Assembly (NCBI GenBank): GCA_009741485.1
Contig: CM019228.1
Span: 13,632,721-13,696,720, forward strand
Direction: 5' to 3'
DNA from: Malurus cyaneus samueli
Lineage: Eukaryota; Chordata; Aves; Passeriformes; Maluridae
Length of the DNA: 64,000 bases
Shown here: positions 1 to 9,899 of the stretch, piece by piece
Layout: each line of letters begins with the position of its first letter
Position numbering within the stretch: the first letter of the stretch is position 1
Position numbers and translations under genes: made by a program
Notes under the pieces: model-generated
What the model was told of the DNA's origin: nothing
The model's input: the letters and a program-made list of their open reading frames with translations, nothing else
The model's database searches: none

Positions 1-232
1 CTGTCGTCCACGTTTCCTTTAACCCTCCTGTCCCCACTCCTACCCTGTCAAACCCCTTGTCTCTGTTATCCCACTCCTGTCACCTAGCCCCCTGCCTGTT
101 TCCCTGTCCCTCTTTCCACCCTGTGTCCCTGTGTCACCCCCTGTCCCTGTCATTCCCCTAACTCTCCCACACCCTGCCCTTCTCCCTCACCCCCTGTCCC
201 TGTCATCTCCTGTTCCACCCTGCCCTGTTGAC
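1..232. repeat. Degenerate pyrimidine-rich minisatellite
   Basis: Irregular reiteration of CCTGTCCC and CCTGTCACC-like words with many substitutions. It is cut by the window edge, so the full array length is unknown. No coding signal is visible. Confidence 0.6.
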
Positions 233-284
233 ATCAGGTTCAGGTCCTTTGAGGCTTTGGGGTTGTTCAGCTGCTGGATGGGGC

Positions 285-358
285 GATGCCAGTTTTAGTG
301 GTTGGACTCCAAGCTCCTGGAGGTGTTCTCAAGCTCAGTGATTCCATGGATTCTCTGG
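285..358 (+). mobile_element. CR1 LINE 3' terminal fragment
   Basis: The segment GTTGGACTCC... followed by TCAGTGATTCCATGGATTC matches the CR1 3' end pattern: a GTTGGACT core, then GGTCTCTTCCAACCTC-like sequence, then degenerate ATTCTRTG octamers. Only the terminal part is present, as expected for a heavily 5'-truncated insertion. It is old and diverged. Confidence 0.5.
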
Positions 359-1335
359 ATCATTCCATCCTTTGAGTCCCTGCTCAGGGGCCAGAAAATC
401 CCAGATGCAGAACTTCCCTTCTCCCCTTGGCTCAGTACAGTTCCTGCCCATGGAATGACATTCATTTATAAAACTTCATGAATTTTTGCTAATTTTCAAC
501 TGTTAAACCCCAGAAAATTATCCCAGTGCAGGGAACGACTCTGACAATCCTGGGGTGTCACAAACACCCAGATCAGACTGAGATGTGGCCTCAGGAGCAT
601 GGAGAGAGAACCCCTGCAGGGAAAAAAGAGGTGTGAAAAAGGAGAAAGGAAGGGATGTGCTGAAGAAATGCACCAAAGCATTTTCATTTATCAAAACAAA
701 TCTGTTTGTTCTCCTGCTTGCTGGAGCAGCTCGTGAATTATGTTGGGCAAACAGACAAACCCAGTAACTAAAGGCACATTAGTTCCTTCATTCCTGTTTA
801 TGAATGTGGATCGGGAGTGAAACATGATGGGAAAAGGAATGGATTTGGGACCATTCTCATTTTTAAATTAATAGCTGTGTGTTTCTCTGTGGCTCATCTG
901 TCTCAGTCCAGCCTGTGCAGGAGCAGCATCCTCCCAGCGAAGCTGTGGAAGTTGTTCCCATGGGATGGGAAATGAGCCAGGGAAATGCCCAGGGCTGTGT
1001 GTTTGAGGTGAATGGGGTTGGTGAGGAGGCACCAGGGTGTCCCCAGAGCTGTTCCATGTCCTTATTGGATGAGAGAATCGAGGAGTTCCTGAGCCACTCC
1101 AATGGAGACACCAGTTTGGGGCAGTGGGGATCTGCTGGAGATGGGAAGGGTCTGGACAGGCTGGATCCATGGACTGAGAGCAGCTGACCAAAGGTCAGTG
1201 GGGTCAAGGGCCAGGTCCTGTCCTGGGGTCACAACAACCCCATGAAGCACTACAGGTTGGGGACAGAGTGGCTGGGAAAGGGCCCCAGTGGGGAAGGCTG
1301 GGGTACTGGGACAGGGCTGGGACATGAGCTCAGGG
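359..1335. other. Unique non-coding stretch
   Basis: No repeat family or gene is recognised. Overlapping frames of 60-123 codons exist on both strands, but none has recognisable domains and they compete with each other, as expected by chance in GC-rich DNA. Confidence 0.6.
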
Positions 1336-1868
1336 GTTGCCCGGGGGAGTGGGGGCTGAGGGCGTGTGCAGCCCCTCGGTGTGGCAGCAGGAGCAGGGCA
1401 GTGCCAGTCCCCTGAGCTGGGCATGCTGGGCACCTTCAGTGCTGGGGCAGCTCTGGGAGCCTCCTGACAGGAGAGCCCTGGTGGGGCTGGAGCGACGTTC
1501 CAGGGCAGGGAAGGGCTGGGGAAGGGTTCTGGAGCCCCAGGAGCGGCTGAGGGAGCTGGGAAAGGGGCTCAGCCTGGTGAAAAGGGGGCTCAGGGGGGAC
1601 TTGTGGGCTCTGCACAACTCCCTGACCACAGGAGGGAGCAGCCGGGGGGTTCGGGCTCTGCTCCAGGGAACAGGGGCAGGAGGAGAGGGAACGGCCTCAG
1701 GTGCCCCTGGAATCCCTGGAGGTGTCCAAGGCCATGTTGGACATTGGGGCTTGGAGCAGCCTGGGACAGTGGGAGGGCCTCCCATGGCAGGGGTGGCACT
1801 GTATGGGATCCTTAGGGACCCATTTAAGGTCCCTTGCCACCCAAACCATTCCATTCTGGGTTCTGTGA
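1336..1868 (+). mobile_element. CR1 LINE 3' part, internally deleted
   Basis: The 5' portion (about 1336-1700) reads through CR1 features: CCAGGAGCGGCTGAGGGAGC, GGGCTCAGCCTGG and a GGGAACGGCCTCAG block. It then jumps at about 1700 to the 3' portion (GTGTCCAAGGCCATG, TTGGACATTGGGG, GGCAGGGGTGGCACTG) and ends in CCATTCCATTCTGGG. Comparison with the copies at 19444 and 12536 shows that the sequence normally between these parts is missing, with a GTGCCC-type microhomology at the join. A 198-codon frame and a 303-codon antisense frame here are by-products of the element. Confidence 0.85.
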
Positions 1869-2729
1869 TGTTTTGGATGCAGCTGAGGACAAAAGGTGCT
1901 CCATGCCAGAGCTTTCCCTGTGGGATGAGGTAACAGCCCAGAGCTGATGGATGCACATCCATCTGAGGGGTAAGCATTGTGGGATGGGAAGAAGGGAGGC
2001 AAAACGAGGCTTCCCCCATGGGAATGGGGCAAAACCTGGGAGAGGAACACGGACACGAAGGAGAAGGGAGGGAATGCAGAAGGAGAGGGTGGAGCAGAGC
2101 TGGAGAAGGCAGAGGGTTTTGTTTCCTGGGCTGCACAAGGAGAGTGGGATGATGAGTGATGGGCCCTGGCGAGGGGAAGCAGGGCCCGAATGCCGAGCTG
2201 AGCTGCAAACACAATAATGACACAAATTCCAGGCAAAACACAGTTTTTCATGTAAAACTGATGTCTCCTCATAAACCTTTATTTATCCACAAAACCGCGG
2301 AGCAATCTCAGAGCCATGTTCAAGCATTCATCACCCGGGAAGGTGCAGGCGGGAGAAGGGGCTGCTTATTCAGACAAATTATATTCAGATTATCGCTAAG
2401 CCTGAGCTCTGTGGGAGTTCCACAACCCCAAACAAGCAGGTCTGATTCTCTGCTTTTAAAAACGAGCCCATCCTGAAGCCCTGCAGAACTGCAGGGAAAG
2501 AAATTCCTTCTCTTGTCCCGGCCCATCAGGCTGCATATGCTGGTGGAAATGGGAGATTTTTATTTATTTAACACAGAAAAGAAGCAGAGATGTGATTAAG
2601 AATTTCAGCAGGTTCTGTGCCATCATCCTGGTGGGTTTTCAGTCTCTGGTTGGTTGAGGTTGGACAGGAGAAGTTGTCTGTAAAAATAAAGAGCAACAGC
2701 ACTTCTCATGTCTCCACGTCATGGAGACA
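1869..2729. other. Unique stretch with a CNE-like core
   Basis: No repeat or gene is recognised. From about 2210 to 2400 the sequence becomes AT-richer and complex (CATAAACCTTTATTTATCC, AATTATATTCAGATTATCGC), unlike the purine-rich flanks. That texture is typical of vertebrate conserved non-coding elements, but conservation cannot be tested here. Confidence 0.4.
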
Positions 2730-2945
2730 CATTATTTAATTAATCAATTATTAATCAATCAATTGATTGGCTTTCTCCTGAAAATACAGAGTGATGGGTG
2801 GCACAGAGCCCTGCTCAGCTCCAGGGATTTCACTTCTGGGTGCATGAGGGACAGAAAAGGGGTTCTTCCCTCGATTTGGGGGTTTGCAGGGTATTACATC
2901 CCCTCCCCTACTGTAGGCACACCCCAGCCCATCCCACTTACCAAT
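2730..2945. repeat. Unclassified dispersed repeat, copy A
   Basis: About 215 bp aligns in direct orientation with 9620-9835. Shared blocks are an AT-rich TTAATTAATC start, TTTCTCCTGAAAAT, GGCACAGAGCC, CTCAGCTCCAGGGATTTCAC, a GGGTTTGCA motif and a CATCCCCTC end. It does not resemble CR1. It could be a fragment of an LTR or a SINE. Confidence 0.6.
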
Positions 2946-4017
2946 TATTTTTTTCCCACAAGTTGTCCAATTTTTTATTATTTTCCTCAAGTTTTTCAGC
3001 TGTCCTTCAGCTCCCAGCCAGGGATTACCCATCCCTGTGAAACAGAGCTCTGGGGTCTGGTCCAAAACCTGACAAAGAAAAGACCAGCGCAGCAGGAAAG
3101 AAAGAGAAAAAAAAACAAAAAAAAACCTGCAAATTCACTAAACCGTTCCCAAGGTCACAAAGGCAAGCAGGCAGAAATTAAGAGGTGTCAGATTTAAGCC
3201 TGGAAAAATCTTCATTCAGCCCAGCTGTGAGGGTGCCTCCTGATCCAGCCTGAACCAGGGAATGATTCCCACTCCCCACGCGGATCCCGCTCGTTCCAGG
3301 CTCAGAACAGACTCACTCCTGCAGGAGCAGCTCTTCAATATTTCATTGGCTCTCATCACTCAGCGTGGGGCTCCATGCATTATTTACTGTAGACAGCACC
3401 GAGTACAGAATTATTAATTCCTAGCCGCCTTTTTTCTCTTGTGCTTCCCCCACCTTCCCGAATTCTCCTTCCCCAGATTTAATGAATTTATCTGAACAGT
3501 GCACCTGAGGGGGGAATCAATAAAAGCCTTGTAGTTTATGGGCCAGGGGGAAATGATGCGTGAAAAAAAAAAAAGGATTAAGGCGAGAATATCTGTTTTT
3601 TTGGGGTTTGTGGTTTGTCTCTCTGGCCTGGCTTTCTGCAGCACTGAGAGGGTTTTTGGGATCTCTATTTCCAGAGGGGCTGAGGTGAGAGTCCCAGGGG
3701 ATTTAGGGCAGGATTTGCCTTCCGTGAAGAGAGATCCCAAACCCAGAGGGGATTATCCTGCCCTTAACAGGCTTCTCTCCATGCAAAATAAAGCCAAGAA
3801 GGAGACAGCTCATTTGGGATCATCCCAGGTGAATCCTTTCCATGGAATTAATGAGGAAAAAATCCCCAAAATCCCTCATTTTTACAGAGTTGGGTGAGTG
3901 AGCAGAGACAGGATGGGAATTCTGGGGTCGTGAGGGGGGATTGGAGTTGGGAAGGGCCACACTCAGCTCCTGCTCCTGCTGCAAAAATCCCAGGGGATGC
4001 TAAGGGATCCTCCTTTT
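2946..4017. other. Unique non-coding stretch
   Basis: No gene or repeat family is recognised. Small A-runs occur near 3106-3125 and 3567-3576. Short frames on both strands lack recognisable motifs. Confidence 0.55.
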
Positions 4018-4085
4018 GATGGAATCAGAAGTTGGAAGGAACCCACAGAGGTCTCCTGAGCTGGAAGGGACTGACCAGGATCCTT
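4018..4085 (-). mobile_element. CR1 3' end fragments (weak)
   Basis: GAAGTTGGAAGGAACCCACA and GAGCTGGAAGGGACTGACCA are two successive matches to the complement of the CR1 3' tail. The second resembles the fragment at 62605-62690. The match is short and diverged. Confidence 0.4.
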
Positions 4086-4411
4086 TCCATGGGGATCCCG
4101 GAGCGATTCTGCTCAGGACACCCCAGTAATCCCAATAATCCAAATAATCCCACCCAAAAGTGCCCAAAGCTTTTACGAAGCATTTTCAGTGCCCATTTTC
4201 TAGAAAAGTCACCTCCTGCTTTGAACATCTTCCACTCACTGCATGTACTTAAGTCTCCTCACATCTGGGGACACGTGGATTCAGCCAATTCCCCTGAAAT
4301 TCCGCCTTTGCTCCACGAGGGAGTTTGTCCTAAATTGGTGATGAAATTAGTTCCAGTATTGAGACAATGGGAAATCTCTAATGAGGCGGCTCTGAGACTC
4401 CGAGTAGCTGG
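4086..4411. other. Unique non-coding stretch
   Basis: Contains a short CCCAATAATCCAAATAATCC reiteration near 4130-4150. Otherwise nothing is recognised. Confidence 0.55.
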
Positions 4412-4725
4412 TTTTGGAAAAAAAATTTTTTTTGGAAAAAAGTTGATTTTTTTTTAAAAAAAAAAGGCTGGTTTTGGAAAAAAAATGACCTTTTTGGGGA
4501 AAAATTGGCTGTTTGGAAAATAAATTGGCTTTTCTGAAAAAATCAGCTTTTTGGAAAAACATGGCTGTTTTGGAAAAACCAGCTTGTTTTGGAAAAAAAA
4601 AAATTGGCTGTTTCAGGAAAAATAAATATTCTTTTTTTGGGAAATTGGCTTTTTTGGAAAAAAAAAAGTTGACTTTTTTTTGGAAAAAATTGGCTGTTTT
4701 GGAAAAAATGGGCAGTTTTGGAATG
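4412..4725. repeat. A/T-rich degenerate tandem repeat
   Basis: About 300 bp of reiterated TTGGAAAAA and TTGGCTGTTTTGG words with variable A and T runs. The irregular unit is roughly 17-25 bp. Frames here give low-complexity Phe/Lys-rich peptides on both strands and are not genes. Confidence 0.75.
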
Positions 4726-5647
4726 AGGAATCCAAGGCTGTGCCCCTCAGCATTATTTAACTCAATACAGCGAGCGAGGGAGGCGAACGCTCAGCTCAAG
4801 GGCTCTTCTCACAAAGTCTCAGGCTCTGGCAGAAGAAATATTTTCAGCTGGAAGAAATATTTCCTTCCCCAGGAACTGCCTGGGAGTCGCTCCTCACCGA
4901 GTTACATTTCTCTTTTATGGAGCAATTTTTCCGTGGGGTGAAATCCAGGGGTGGAGAGGGGGGTTCTCACTCTCCTCTCCCAGCTGTGCTGCACAGGGGA
5001 TGAAATTCTTCAGCCCTCACCAGATAAGGGGGGGGAAAAAAGAAAATTCAAGTTGAACTGAATCCTGATTAATATTTTGGGATGTTTCAACCAAATGGAA
5101 AAGAATCTTCTGCAGCAGGAATGCTGGGAAATTTATTCCCAGCAGCCACACCCAATTTGTGTCTGGTTTCATGTGATTCTGCATGAAAAAAAATTAATTA
5201 AAAATAAATGCTCTTTTAACACTCAGATCACAAAGGAGATCAAAGAAAAGTCAAACTCCCCACTGGGCAGAACAGGCAGGGGCAGGTTTTCAGTGGCACC
5301 ACCTCGATCCCCTCCGGTGGCACCAAAGCTGGCACCACCCTTGGAGAAAGAAACCATCTGGAAAATGGCTCCAGTTGGAAGGAGGCAGAGGATCAGTTGG
5401 ATCGGGGTTGGGGTTAGTTAGGGATCCTAGTGGAGCTCTGCGGACTTCAGAAAGGTGGAGAGGGGCTTGGGATTAGGGATGGAGGGACAGGACACTGGGA
5501 GTGACTTCAGAGTGACCCAGAGGAGATGGCACAGCAGCTGGAGGGAGGGAGGGAGGACACCTTGTGGCCATGTGGGGCCTCAAAAGCTCAAAAAAAAGAA
5601 AAATCTCTCATCCTTTTGTGTCCTGAACCCTGGGATCTGAATCTGTG
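4726..5647. other. Unique non-coding stretch
   Basis: No gene or repeat family is recognised. It has small purine-rich stretches (GGGGGGGAAAAAAG near 5030) and an A-run near 5590. Confidence 0.6.
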
Positions 5648-6055
5648 AGACAGCTGGGGGTGCTCACCTGGAAAAGAAAAGGTTCAGGGAGAGCTCACCT
5701 TAGGGGCCTAAAAGGGGCTCCGGAGAGCTGGGAGAGGGACTGGGGACAAGGGAATGGAGGGGAACAGGACACAGGAGAGTGGCTTTCCCATGCCAGAGGC
5801 ATGGTGTGATGGGATACTGGGAAGGAAATGGTTCCCTGGGGATGGGCAGTGGGAGCCTGGCAAGTGCCTCAGAGAAGCTGTGGCTGCCGCTGCATGGATC
5901 CCGGCAGTGTCCAAGGCCAGGCTGGTACCATTGCGGGACCTAGGGAGCAGCCTGGGACATGATGGGAGGTGTCCCTGCTGGCAGGGGTGGCACTGATGGG
6001 CTTTAAGGTCCCTTCCCACCAAAACCATCCAGATTTCCCTGGCCCCATGATCCTG
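5648..6055 (+). mobile_element. CR1 LINE 3' portion
   Basis: The sequence runs in CR1 order: GGTGCTCACCTGGAAAAG, GAGAGCTGGGAGAGGGACTG, GAAGCTGTGGCTGCCGCTG, GTGTCCAAGGCCAGGCTGG, GGGAGGTGTCCCTGC, then CTTTAAGGTCCCTTCCCACC near the 3' end. It carries many substitutions and small insertions compared with the copy at 42500-42895, so it is probably an older insertion. Confidence 0.85.
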
Positions 6056-7393
6056 TTGAAGCCCATGTTCCCAAGAGATTGGAGCCAATATCATAAAGAG
6101 CCATTCCCCAGTTCTGGCATTTTCTGAACGCTGCTGCTGGAAGGAGCTGAGCCAGCATTCCCTGAAGCCAACGCTTTGATCTCCAACACAGAACCTTTGC
6201 CTTGAAAGGTCCATGGTGATTTAAACTGATTTTATGGATTGCGACATTTTTTCCCTGTTGAGTGTGGACCAAGCCTGATAATTTGTGTTGGATCCAAAGT
6301 CGTGACAGCAACACCTGACTTTTATTGGGCAAGGTGGGATCTGCACTTGTGGCCCAGCAGGAGCCTCTCCCATTTTTTATCATTTTATTTGGAATTTGAA
6401 TTCGTGCTACTTCACTCCCCACTGCCAGTCACCTCCCTGGTGCTTCCCAGAGCCCATCCCAGCCTGTTTACACATCACATAACAAATTGTTCTCCAGCCT
6501 TGTCTGGGTTGTTTGGCTTTTTCTTTTTTATTTTTATTGAATTCCTTTCTGATGTTTCATAAAAAACTCATTTCCCAAGCCTTCAAATAATTGTATTGCT
6601 GCTCACTCTTCTGGCTTCAATTTTTCACTTGACTAAATGCACTTTTCCAAGATTAATTCCATCATTGCCCTGTGAGATGTAAAAAAACCCAACTAATCCC
6701 GGTTTATCTATATGTGGATCACCCCTCAGTGCTTTTATCACTCGGCTGGAGAAATCCCATGAAAATCTTGGATTTTGGGGGGGAAGAGGTGGGGGTTTTG
6801 TGTGCCAGCAGCTGAAGGCTCCTGATGAAGTTCGTTGGTGGTGTAGGAATGGTGACATTAATGGGACACCAGGTGCTTTGTCCCAGTGCTGTGGAGGTTG
6901 TCACAGGTTTTCGTCATGTTTGTGATGTCTCCTTCTGTTCCTGCCCATATTTAATGATGGAATAAACCCAAATCTGCCTGTGGGGGACTCCAGGCCTGGG
7001 CTGGAGGCAGCAATTTCCCCCCAGTGTCCTCAGGGGAATCCCAGCCATGATCACCAGGGTATTTTCCAGGGCTTTAATGGACAATTCCCATGCCATATTT
7101 ATGTCTTGGCTGGCAGATCCTCCTTCCTCAATTCTTGCAGGAGTTGCAGGGAAGAAATGCTCAGCAGGCACTGATCCATCCTGAATGATCCCAGCATTTG
7201 GAGCTGGAGTTTCCACGGATCTGCTCTGGGGTTCGGGCAGGGGGAGGCTCAAACCAGAGGGGGTTCAAAGAGCCAATTCCTGCCCTCCCAGGTACCTGTG
7301 AAGAGGGTCCTGGTGTGTTCCTCTCATACCCCCTTCCCACAACGTGGAATGTTGTCCAGCACTCCAAAACAAGGGAAAAACAGCCCCTCTCTG
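6056..7393. other. Unique non-coding stretch
   Basis: No gene or repeat is recognised. Short frames of 60-140 codons on both strands overlap each other and carry no motif I recognise. Confidence 0.55.
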
Positions 7394-7539
7394 CTTCCTT
7401 CTTTCCTTCCTTTCCTTTCCTTCCTTCCTTCCTTCCTTCTTCCTTCCTTCCTTCCTTCCTCCTTTCCTTTTCCTTCCTCCTCCTTCCTTTCCTTCCTTCC
7501 TTCCTTCCTTTTCCTTCCTTCCTTCCTCCTTTCCTTCCT
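7394..7539. repeat. (CCTT)n microsatellite
   Basis: An uninterrupted to lightly interrupted CCTT tract, with CTT and CCTCC variants. One strand is almost pure pyrimidine for about 145 bp. Ser/Phe/Pro frames on the plus strand and Arg/Lys/Glu/Gly frames on the minus strand are artefacts of the tract. Confidence 0.95.
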
Positions 7540-8195
7540 GCCGCTCTGGATTTTCCTGAACATTCCTCTGGATCTTCCTTAACACTGGGCACCTCTTTGG
7601 GGATCTCACTTTGGCCTGCAGGTGTTTTTCCATTTCAGCTTTCCCACCAGTTATCAAAGCAGCAATTCCACAGTGGAATTCCTCTGGGAAGGATATCCTT
7701 TGGTCTGGGTGATACCTTTGGATATACTCCAGGATCTCCTTCAGTGTGGGAGTGACCCTTTGATGTGTCCCCTTCCTTAAAAAAGGAGCAGGAGCCTCCC
7801 TGACCCCTTCCCCTGGTGAAAACAGCTGCAAACGTGGGATTAGTTTTTGTTGGGAATTTATTTCCCTAAATTTGGGTGACGCTTTGGCATTTCCAGTTCA
7901 CTTTTTGCCTCTGAACAATCCTGGTCTTTCCAAAGTCCTGATGGGGAAATTTATTTGTCCAAAATCTGAGTGTGACGTCTGCTTTCTACACCGCAGACAA
8001 GGATGTCCTGACTGTTCCTCTCATTCTCTTATTTCCATTCCTTTGATTTTGTTCTCCATTTCAAAACCAGAGACACAACGAGAAATCCTTTCTGTTCAGT
8101 GATTGAGTCCCCACATCTGAATTTAAACCCATTTTTCTTTATTTTCCCAATTCCCACCCTAAATATCAGCCCTTTCTGATGACTTGGAAAGGCCC
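7540..8195. other. Unique non-coding stretch
   Basis: No gene or repeat family is recognised. Confidence 0.55.
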
Positions 8196-8255
8196 TTCCA
8201 GGCACATTTCACTCAGGTGGGTGCAGCCAGGTTGAGAATTTGTTTTTCTCATCAC
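8196..8255. repeat. Local duplication, copy 1
   Basis: GCACATTTCACTCAGGTG followed by GGTGCAGCCAGGTTGAGAAT and TTGTTTTTC recurs at 8468-8527 with a short insertion. The two copies are in direct orientation about 270 bp apart. Confidence 0.65.
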
Positions 8256-8315
8256 ATGTGTCTCTGACTTGATTCCCTTTTTTTTGCTTCTTATTACTTA
8301 TCCACTGGTTTCAAG

Positions 8316-8527
8316 GGCCACCATGCTGACTCCAAGACTTTCTTTTCCTGGCTTAAAAAGTCCTGGGAGCTTCTGGAGTGGTTGCAGTCTGGGAGTTGCT
8401 CCCTCAGCCCTGGGATTTTCTTCCCTAAATTCAGCACTTTTTGGTGATTTGGAATAGCTTTTGCTGGAACATTTCACTCAGGTATTGTGCTCCGGGTGCA
8501 GCCAGGTTGAGAATTTGTTTTTTTCTT
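8316..8527. repeat. Local duplication, copy 2
   Basis: The first half (ACTCCAAGACTTTCTTTTCC, TGGGAGTTGCTCCC, CCTGGGATTTTCTTC) is shared with 9325-9450. The second half is shared with 8196-8255. A roughly 200-bp module has therefore been partially copied several times within 1.3 kb. It belongs to no family I recognise. Confidence 0.6.
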
Positions 8528-9324
8528 CTCTGCTGTGGCTCTGTATATTCTCATTCTGTGTTGTAGCAGGAATTTCCTTGCCATCCACCGAGGAGGCACA
8601 GCAGGAGGGAATGTCACCAGCGTATCCATTTATTGCTTTTCTCAGTTCGATCCCTGTAAAGCTTGCCTGGAACAACCAAGGAAATGACCTCCGTAGTTTC
8701 CCAGAGGCAAGCAGGATGTGCTGGGGGGAATTAATGTGGAATGTGTTGGGATAACAAACAGATCCCTCTTTTCCCTGAGCCAGGGAAGCTGAACCAGCGT
8801 TCGTGGCCGAAGGAAAGCTGAACAAAGTGGGTACAATGCACAAGCCCTTGTCTAATTCCCCTTTGGACATCAAGCCTTTGGAAATAAATCCTCTTTCCAT
8901 TACAGGAGCGGTGCTGCTGCTGCAGGAGTATCGGTCAGGAGAGCTCAGTGTGCTGTGGATACGATCCCAATATGCAGGGAACACAGATGCAATCAGCAGG
9001 GAACAAGGCAGGCTCCTTCCCCTCCTCTGTTCCCTGTTCCAGGGGCAACGAGGGTCACAGAAAGCTCCAATTCCATTTATTCCCCCGGCCTGACCCCTGT
9101 TCTGCTTTACAAGCTTTCCTCATTTTTTTTTTTTTTTTCAGTTTAAATACTTTCAGTTCCTTGCCCCTAACGTGCTGCTTGGGAAGTCATACCAGGATAG
9201 GATTCCATAGTGCTGTTTGGGATTTGTCTTTTTCAGTCGAAATTTATTCTGGCCACTTGGACATTAATGAGGTATTATCCTCGAACTTAAATATTACTCT
9301 TTTTTCGCTATTTACTCATCCAGT
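8528..9324. other. Unique non-coding stretch
   Basis: No gene or repeat family is recognised. A T-run lies at 9123-9139. Confidence 0.55.
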
Positions 9325-9450
9325 GTGTTTGAAAAAGCTGACTTCGAGACTTTCTTTTCCTGGGTTAAGAAATCCTTGGAATTTTGGGAGTTGTTCCAGG
9401 CTGGGAGCTGCTCCCTGGAATTTTCTGAGCCCTGGGATTTTCTTCTCTGG
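9325..9450. repeat. Local duplication, copy 3
   Basis: CTTCGAGACTTTCTTTTCCT, GGGAGTTGTTCC, GGGAGCTGCTCCC and CCCTGGGATTTTCTTC align with 8316-8440. Confidence 0.6.
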
Positions 9451-9619
9451 GTGTTCCAGAAGTGCCACCTGAGCTCTGATCTCCCATCAGCCACAGATTA
9501 TCCCCTGAATCCAGATACTGACAAATATTTCCCAGTTTTCCTTATCCTGGAGTGTCCTCCAGTCCTGCCTCAATGGCTCAGCCTTTATTTAGATCTCTGT
9601 CCAAAAGGACTCAATGCTA

Positions 9620-9835
9620 TTTAGTTAATTAAAAAAATAATTAATCCATCAATTTATTTGTTTTCTCCTGAAAATTCCAAGTGATAGATGGCACAGAGCC
9701 TTACTCAGCTCCAGGGATTTCACCTCTGGATGCACGAGGGGTGGAAAAGGAGCTGCTCCCTCAGCTTTGGGGTTTGCACAGTGTTGCATCCCCTCTCCTA
9801 TGCTGGGACATCCCCTCTCCCATCCCATCCCATCC
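9620..9835. repeat. Unclassified dispersed repeat, copy B
   Basis: Direct-orientation partner of 2730-2945, with the same order of blocks. At its 3' end it runs into the (CATCC)n microsatellite. Copy A ends in a single CATCCC word, so the microsatellite may have expanded from the element's own tail. Confidence 0.6.
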
Positions 9836-9899
9836 CATCCCATCCCATCCCATCCCATCCCATCCCATCCTATCCCATTCCATCTCATCCCCATCCCAG
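9821..9899. repeat. (CATCC)n microsatellite
   Basis: About fifteen pentamer units of CATCC with three or four point variants at the 3' side. Confidence 0.95.

Noticed and set aside
1330..2241. 303-codon minus-strand frame
   Set aside because: It runs antisense through a CR1 element and its flank. The peptide is Pro/Ser/Leu-rich with no domain, and CR1 antisense frames like this recur at every copy.
7161..7831. Arg/Lys/Glu-rich and Phe/Ser/Pro-rich frames
   Set aside because: These are translations of a (CCTT)n microsatellite.
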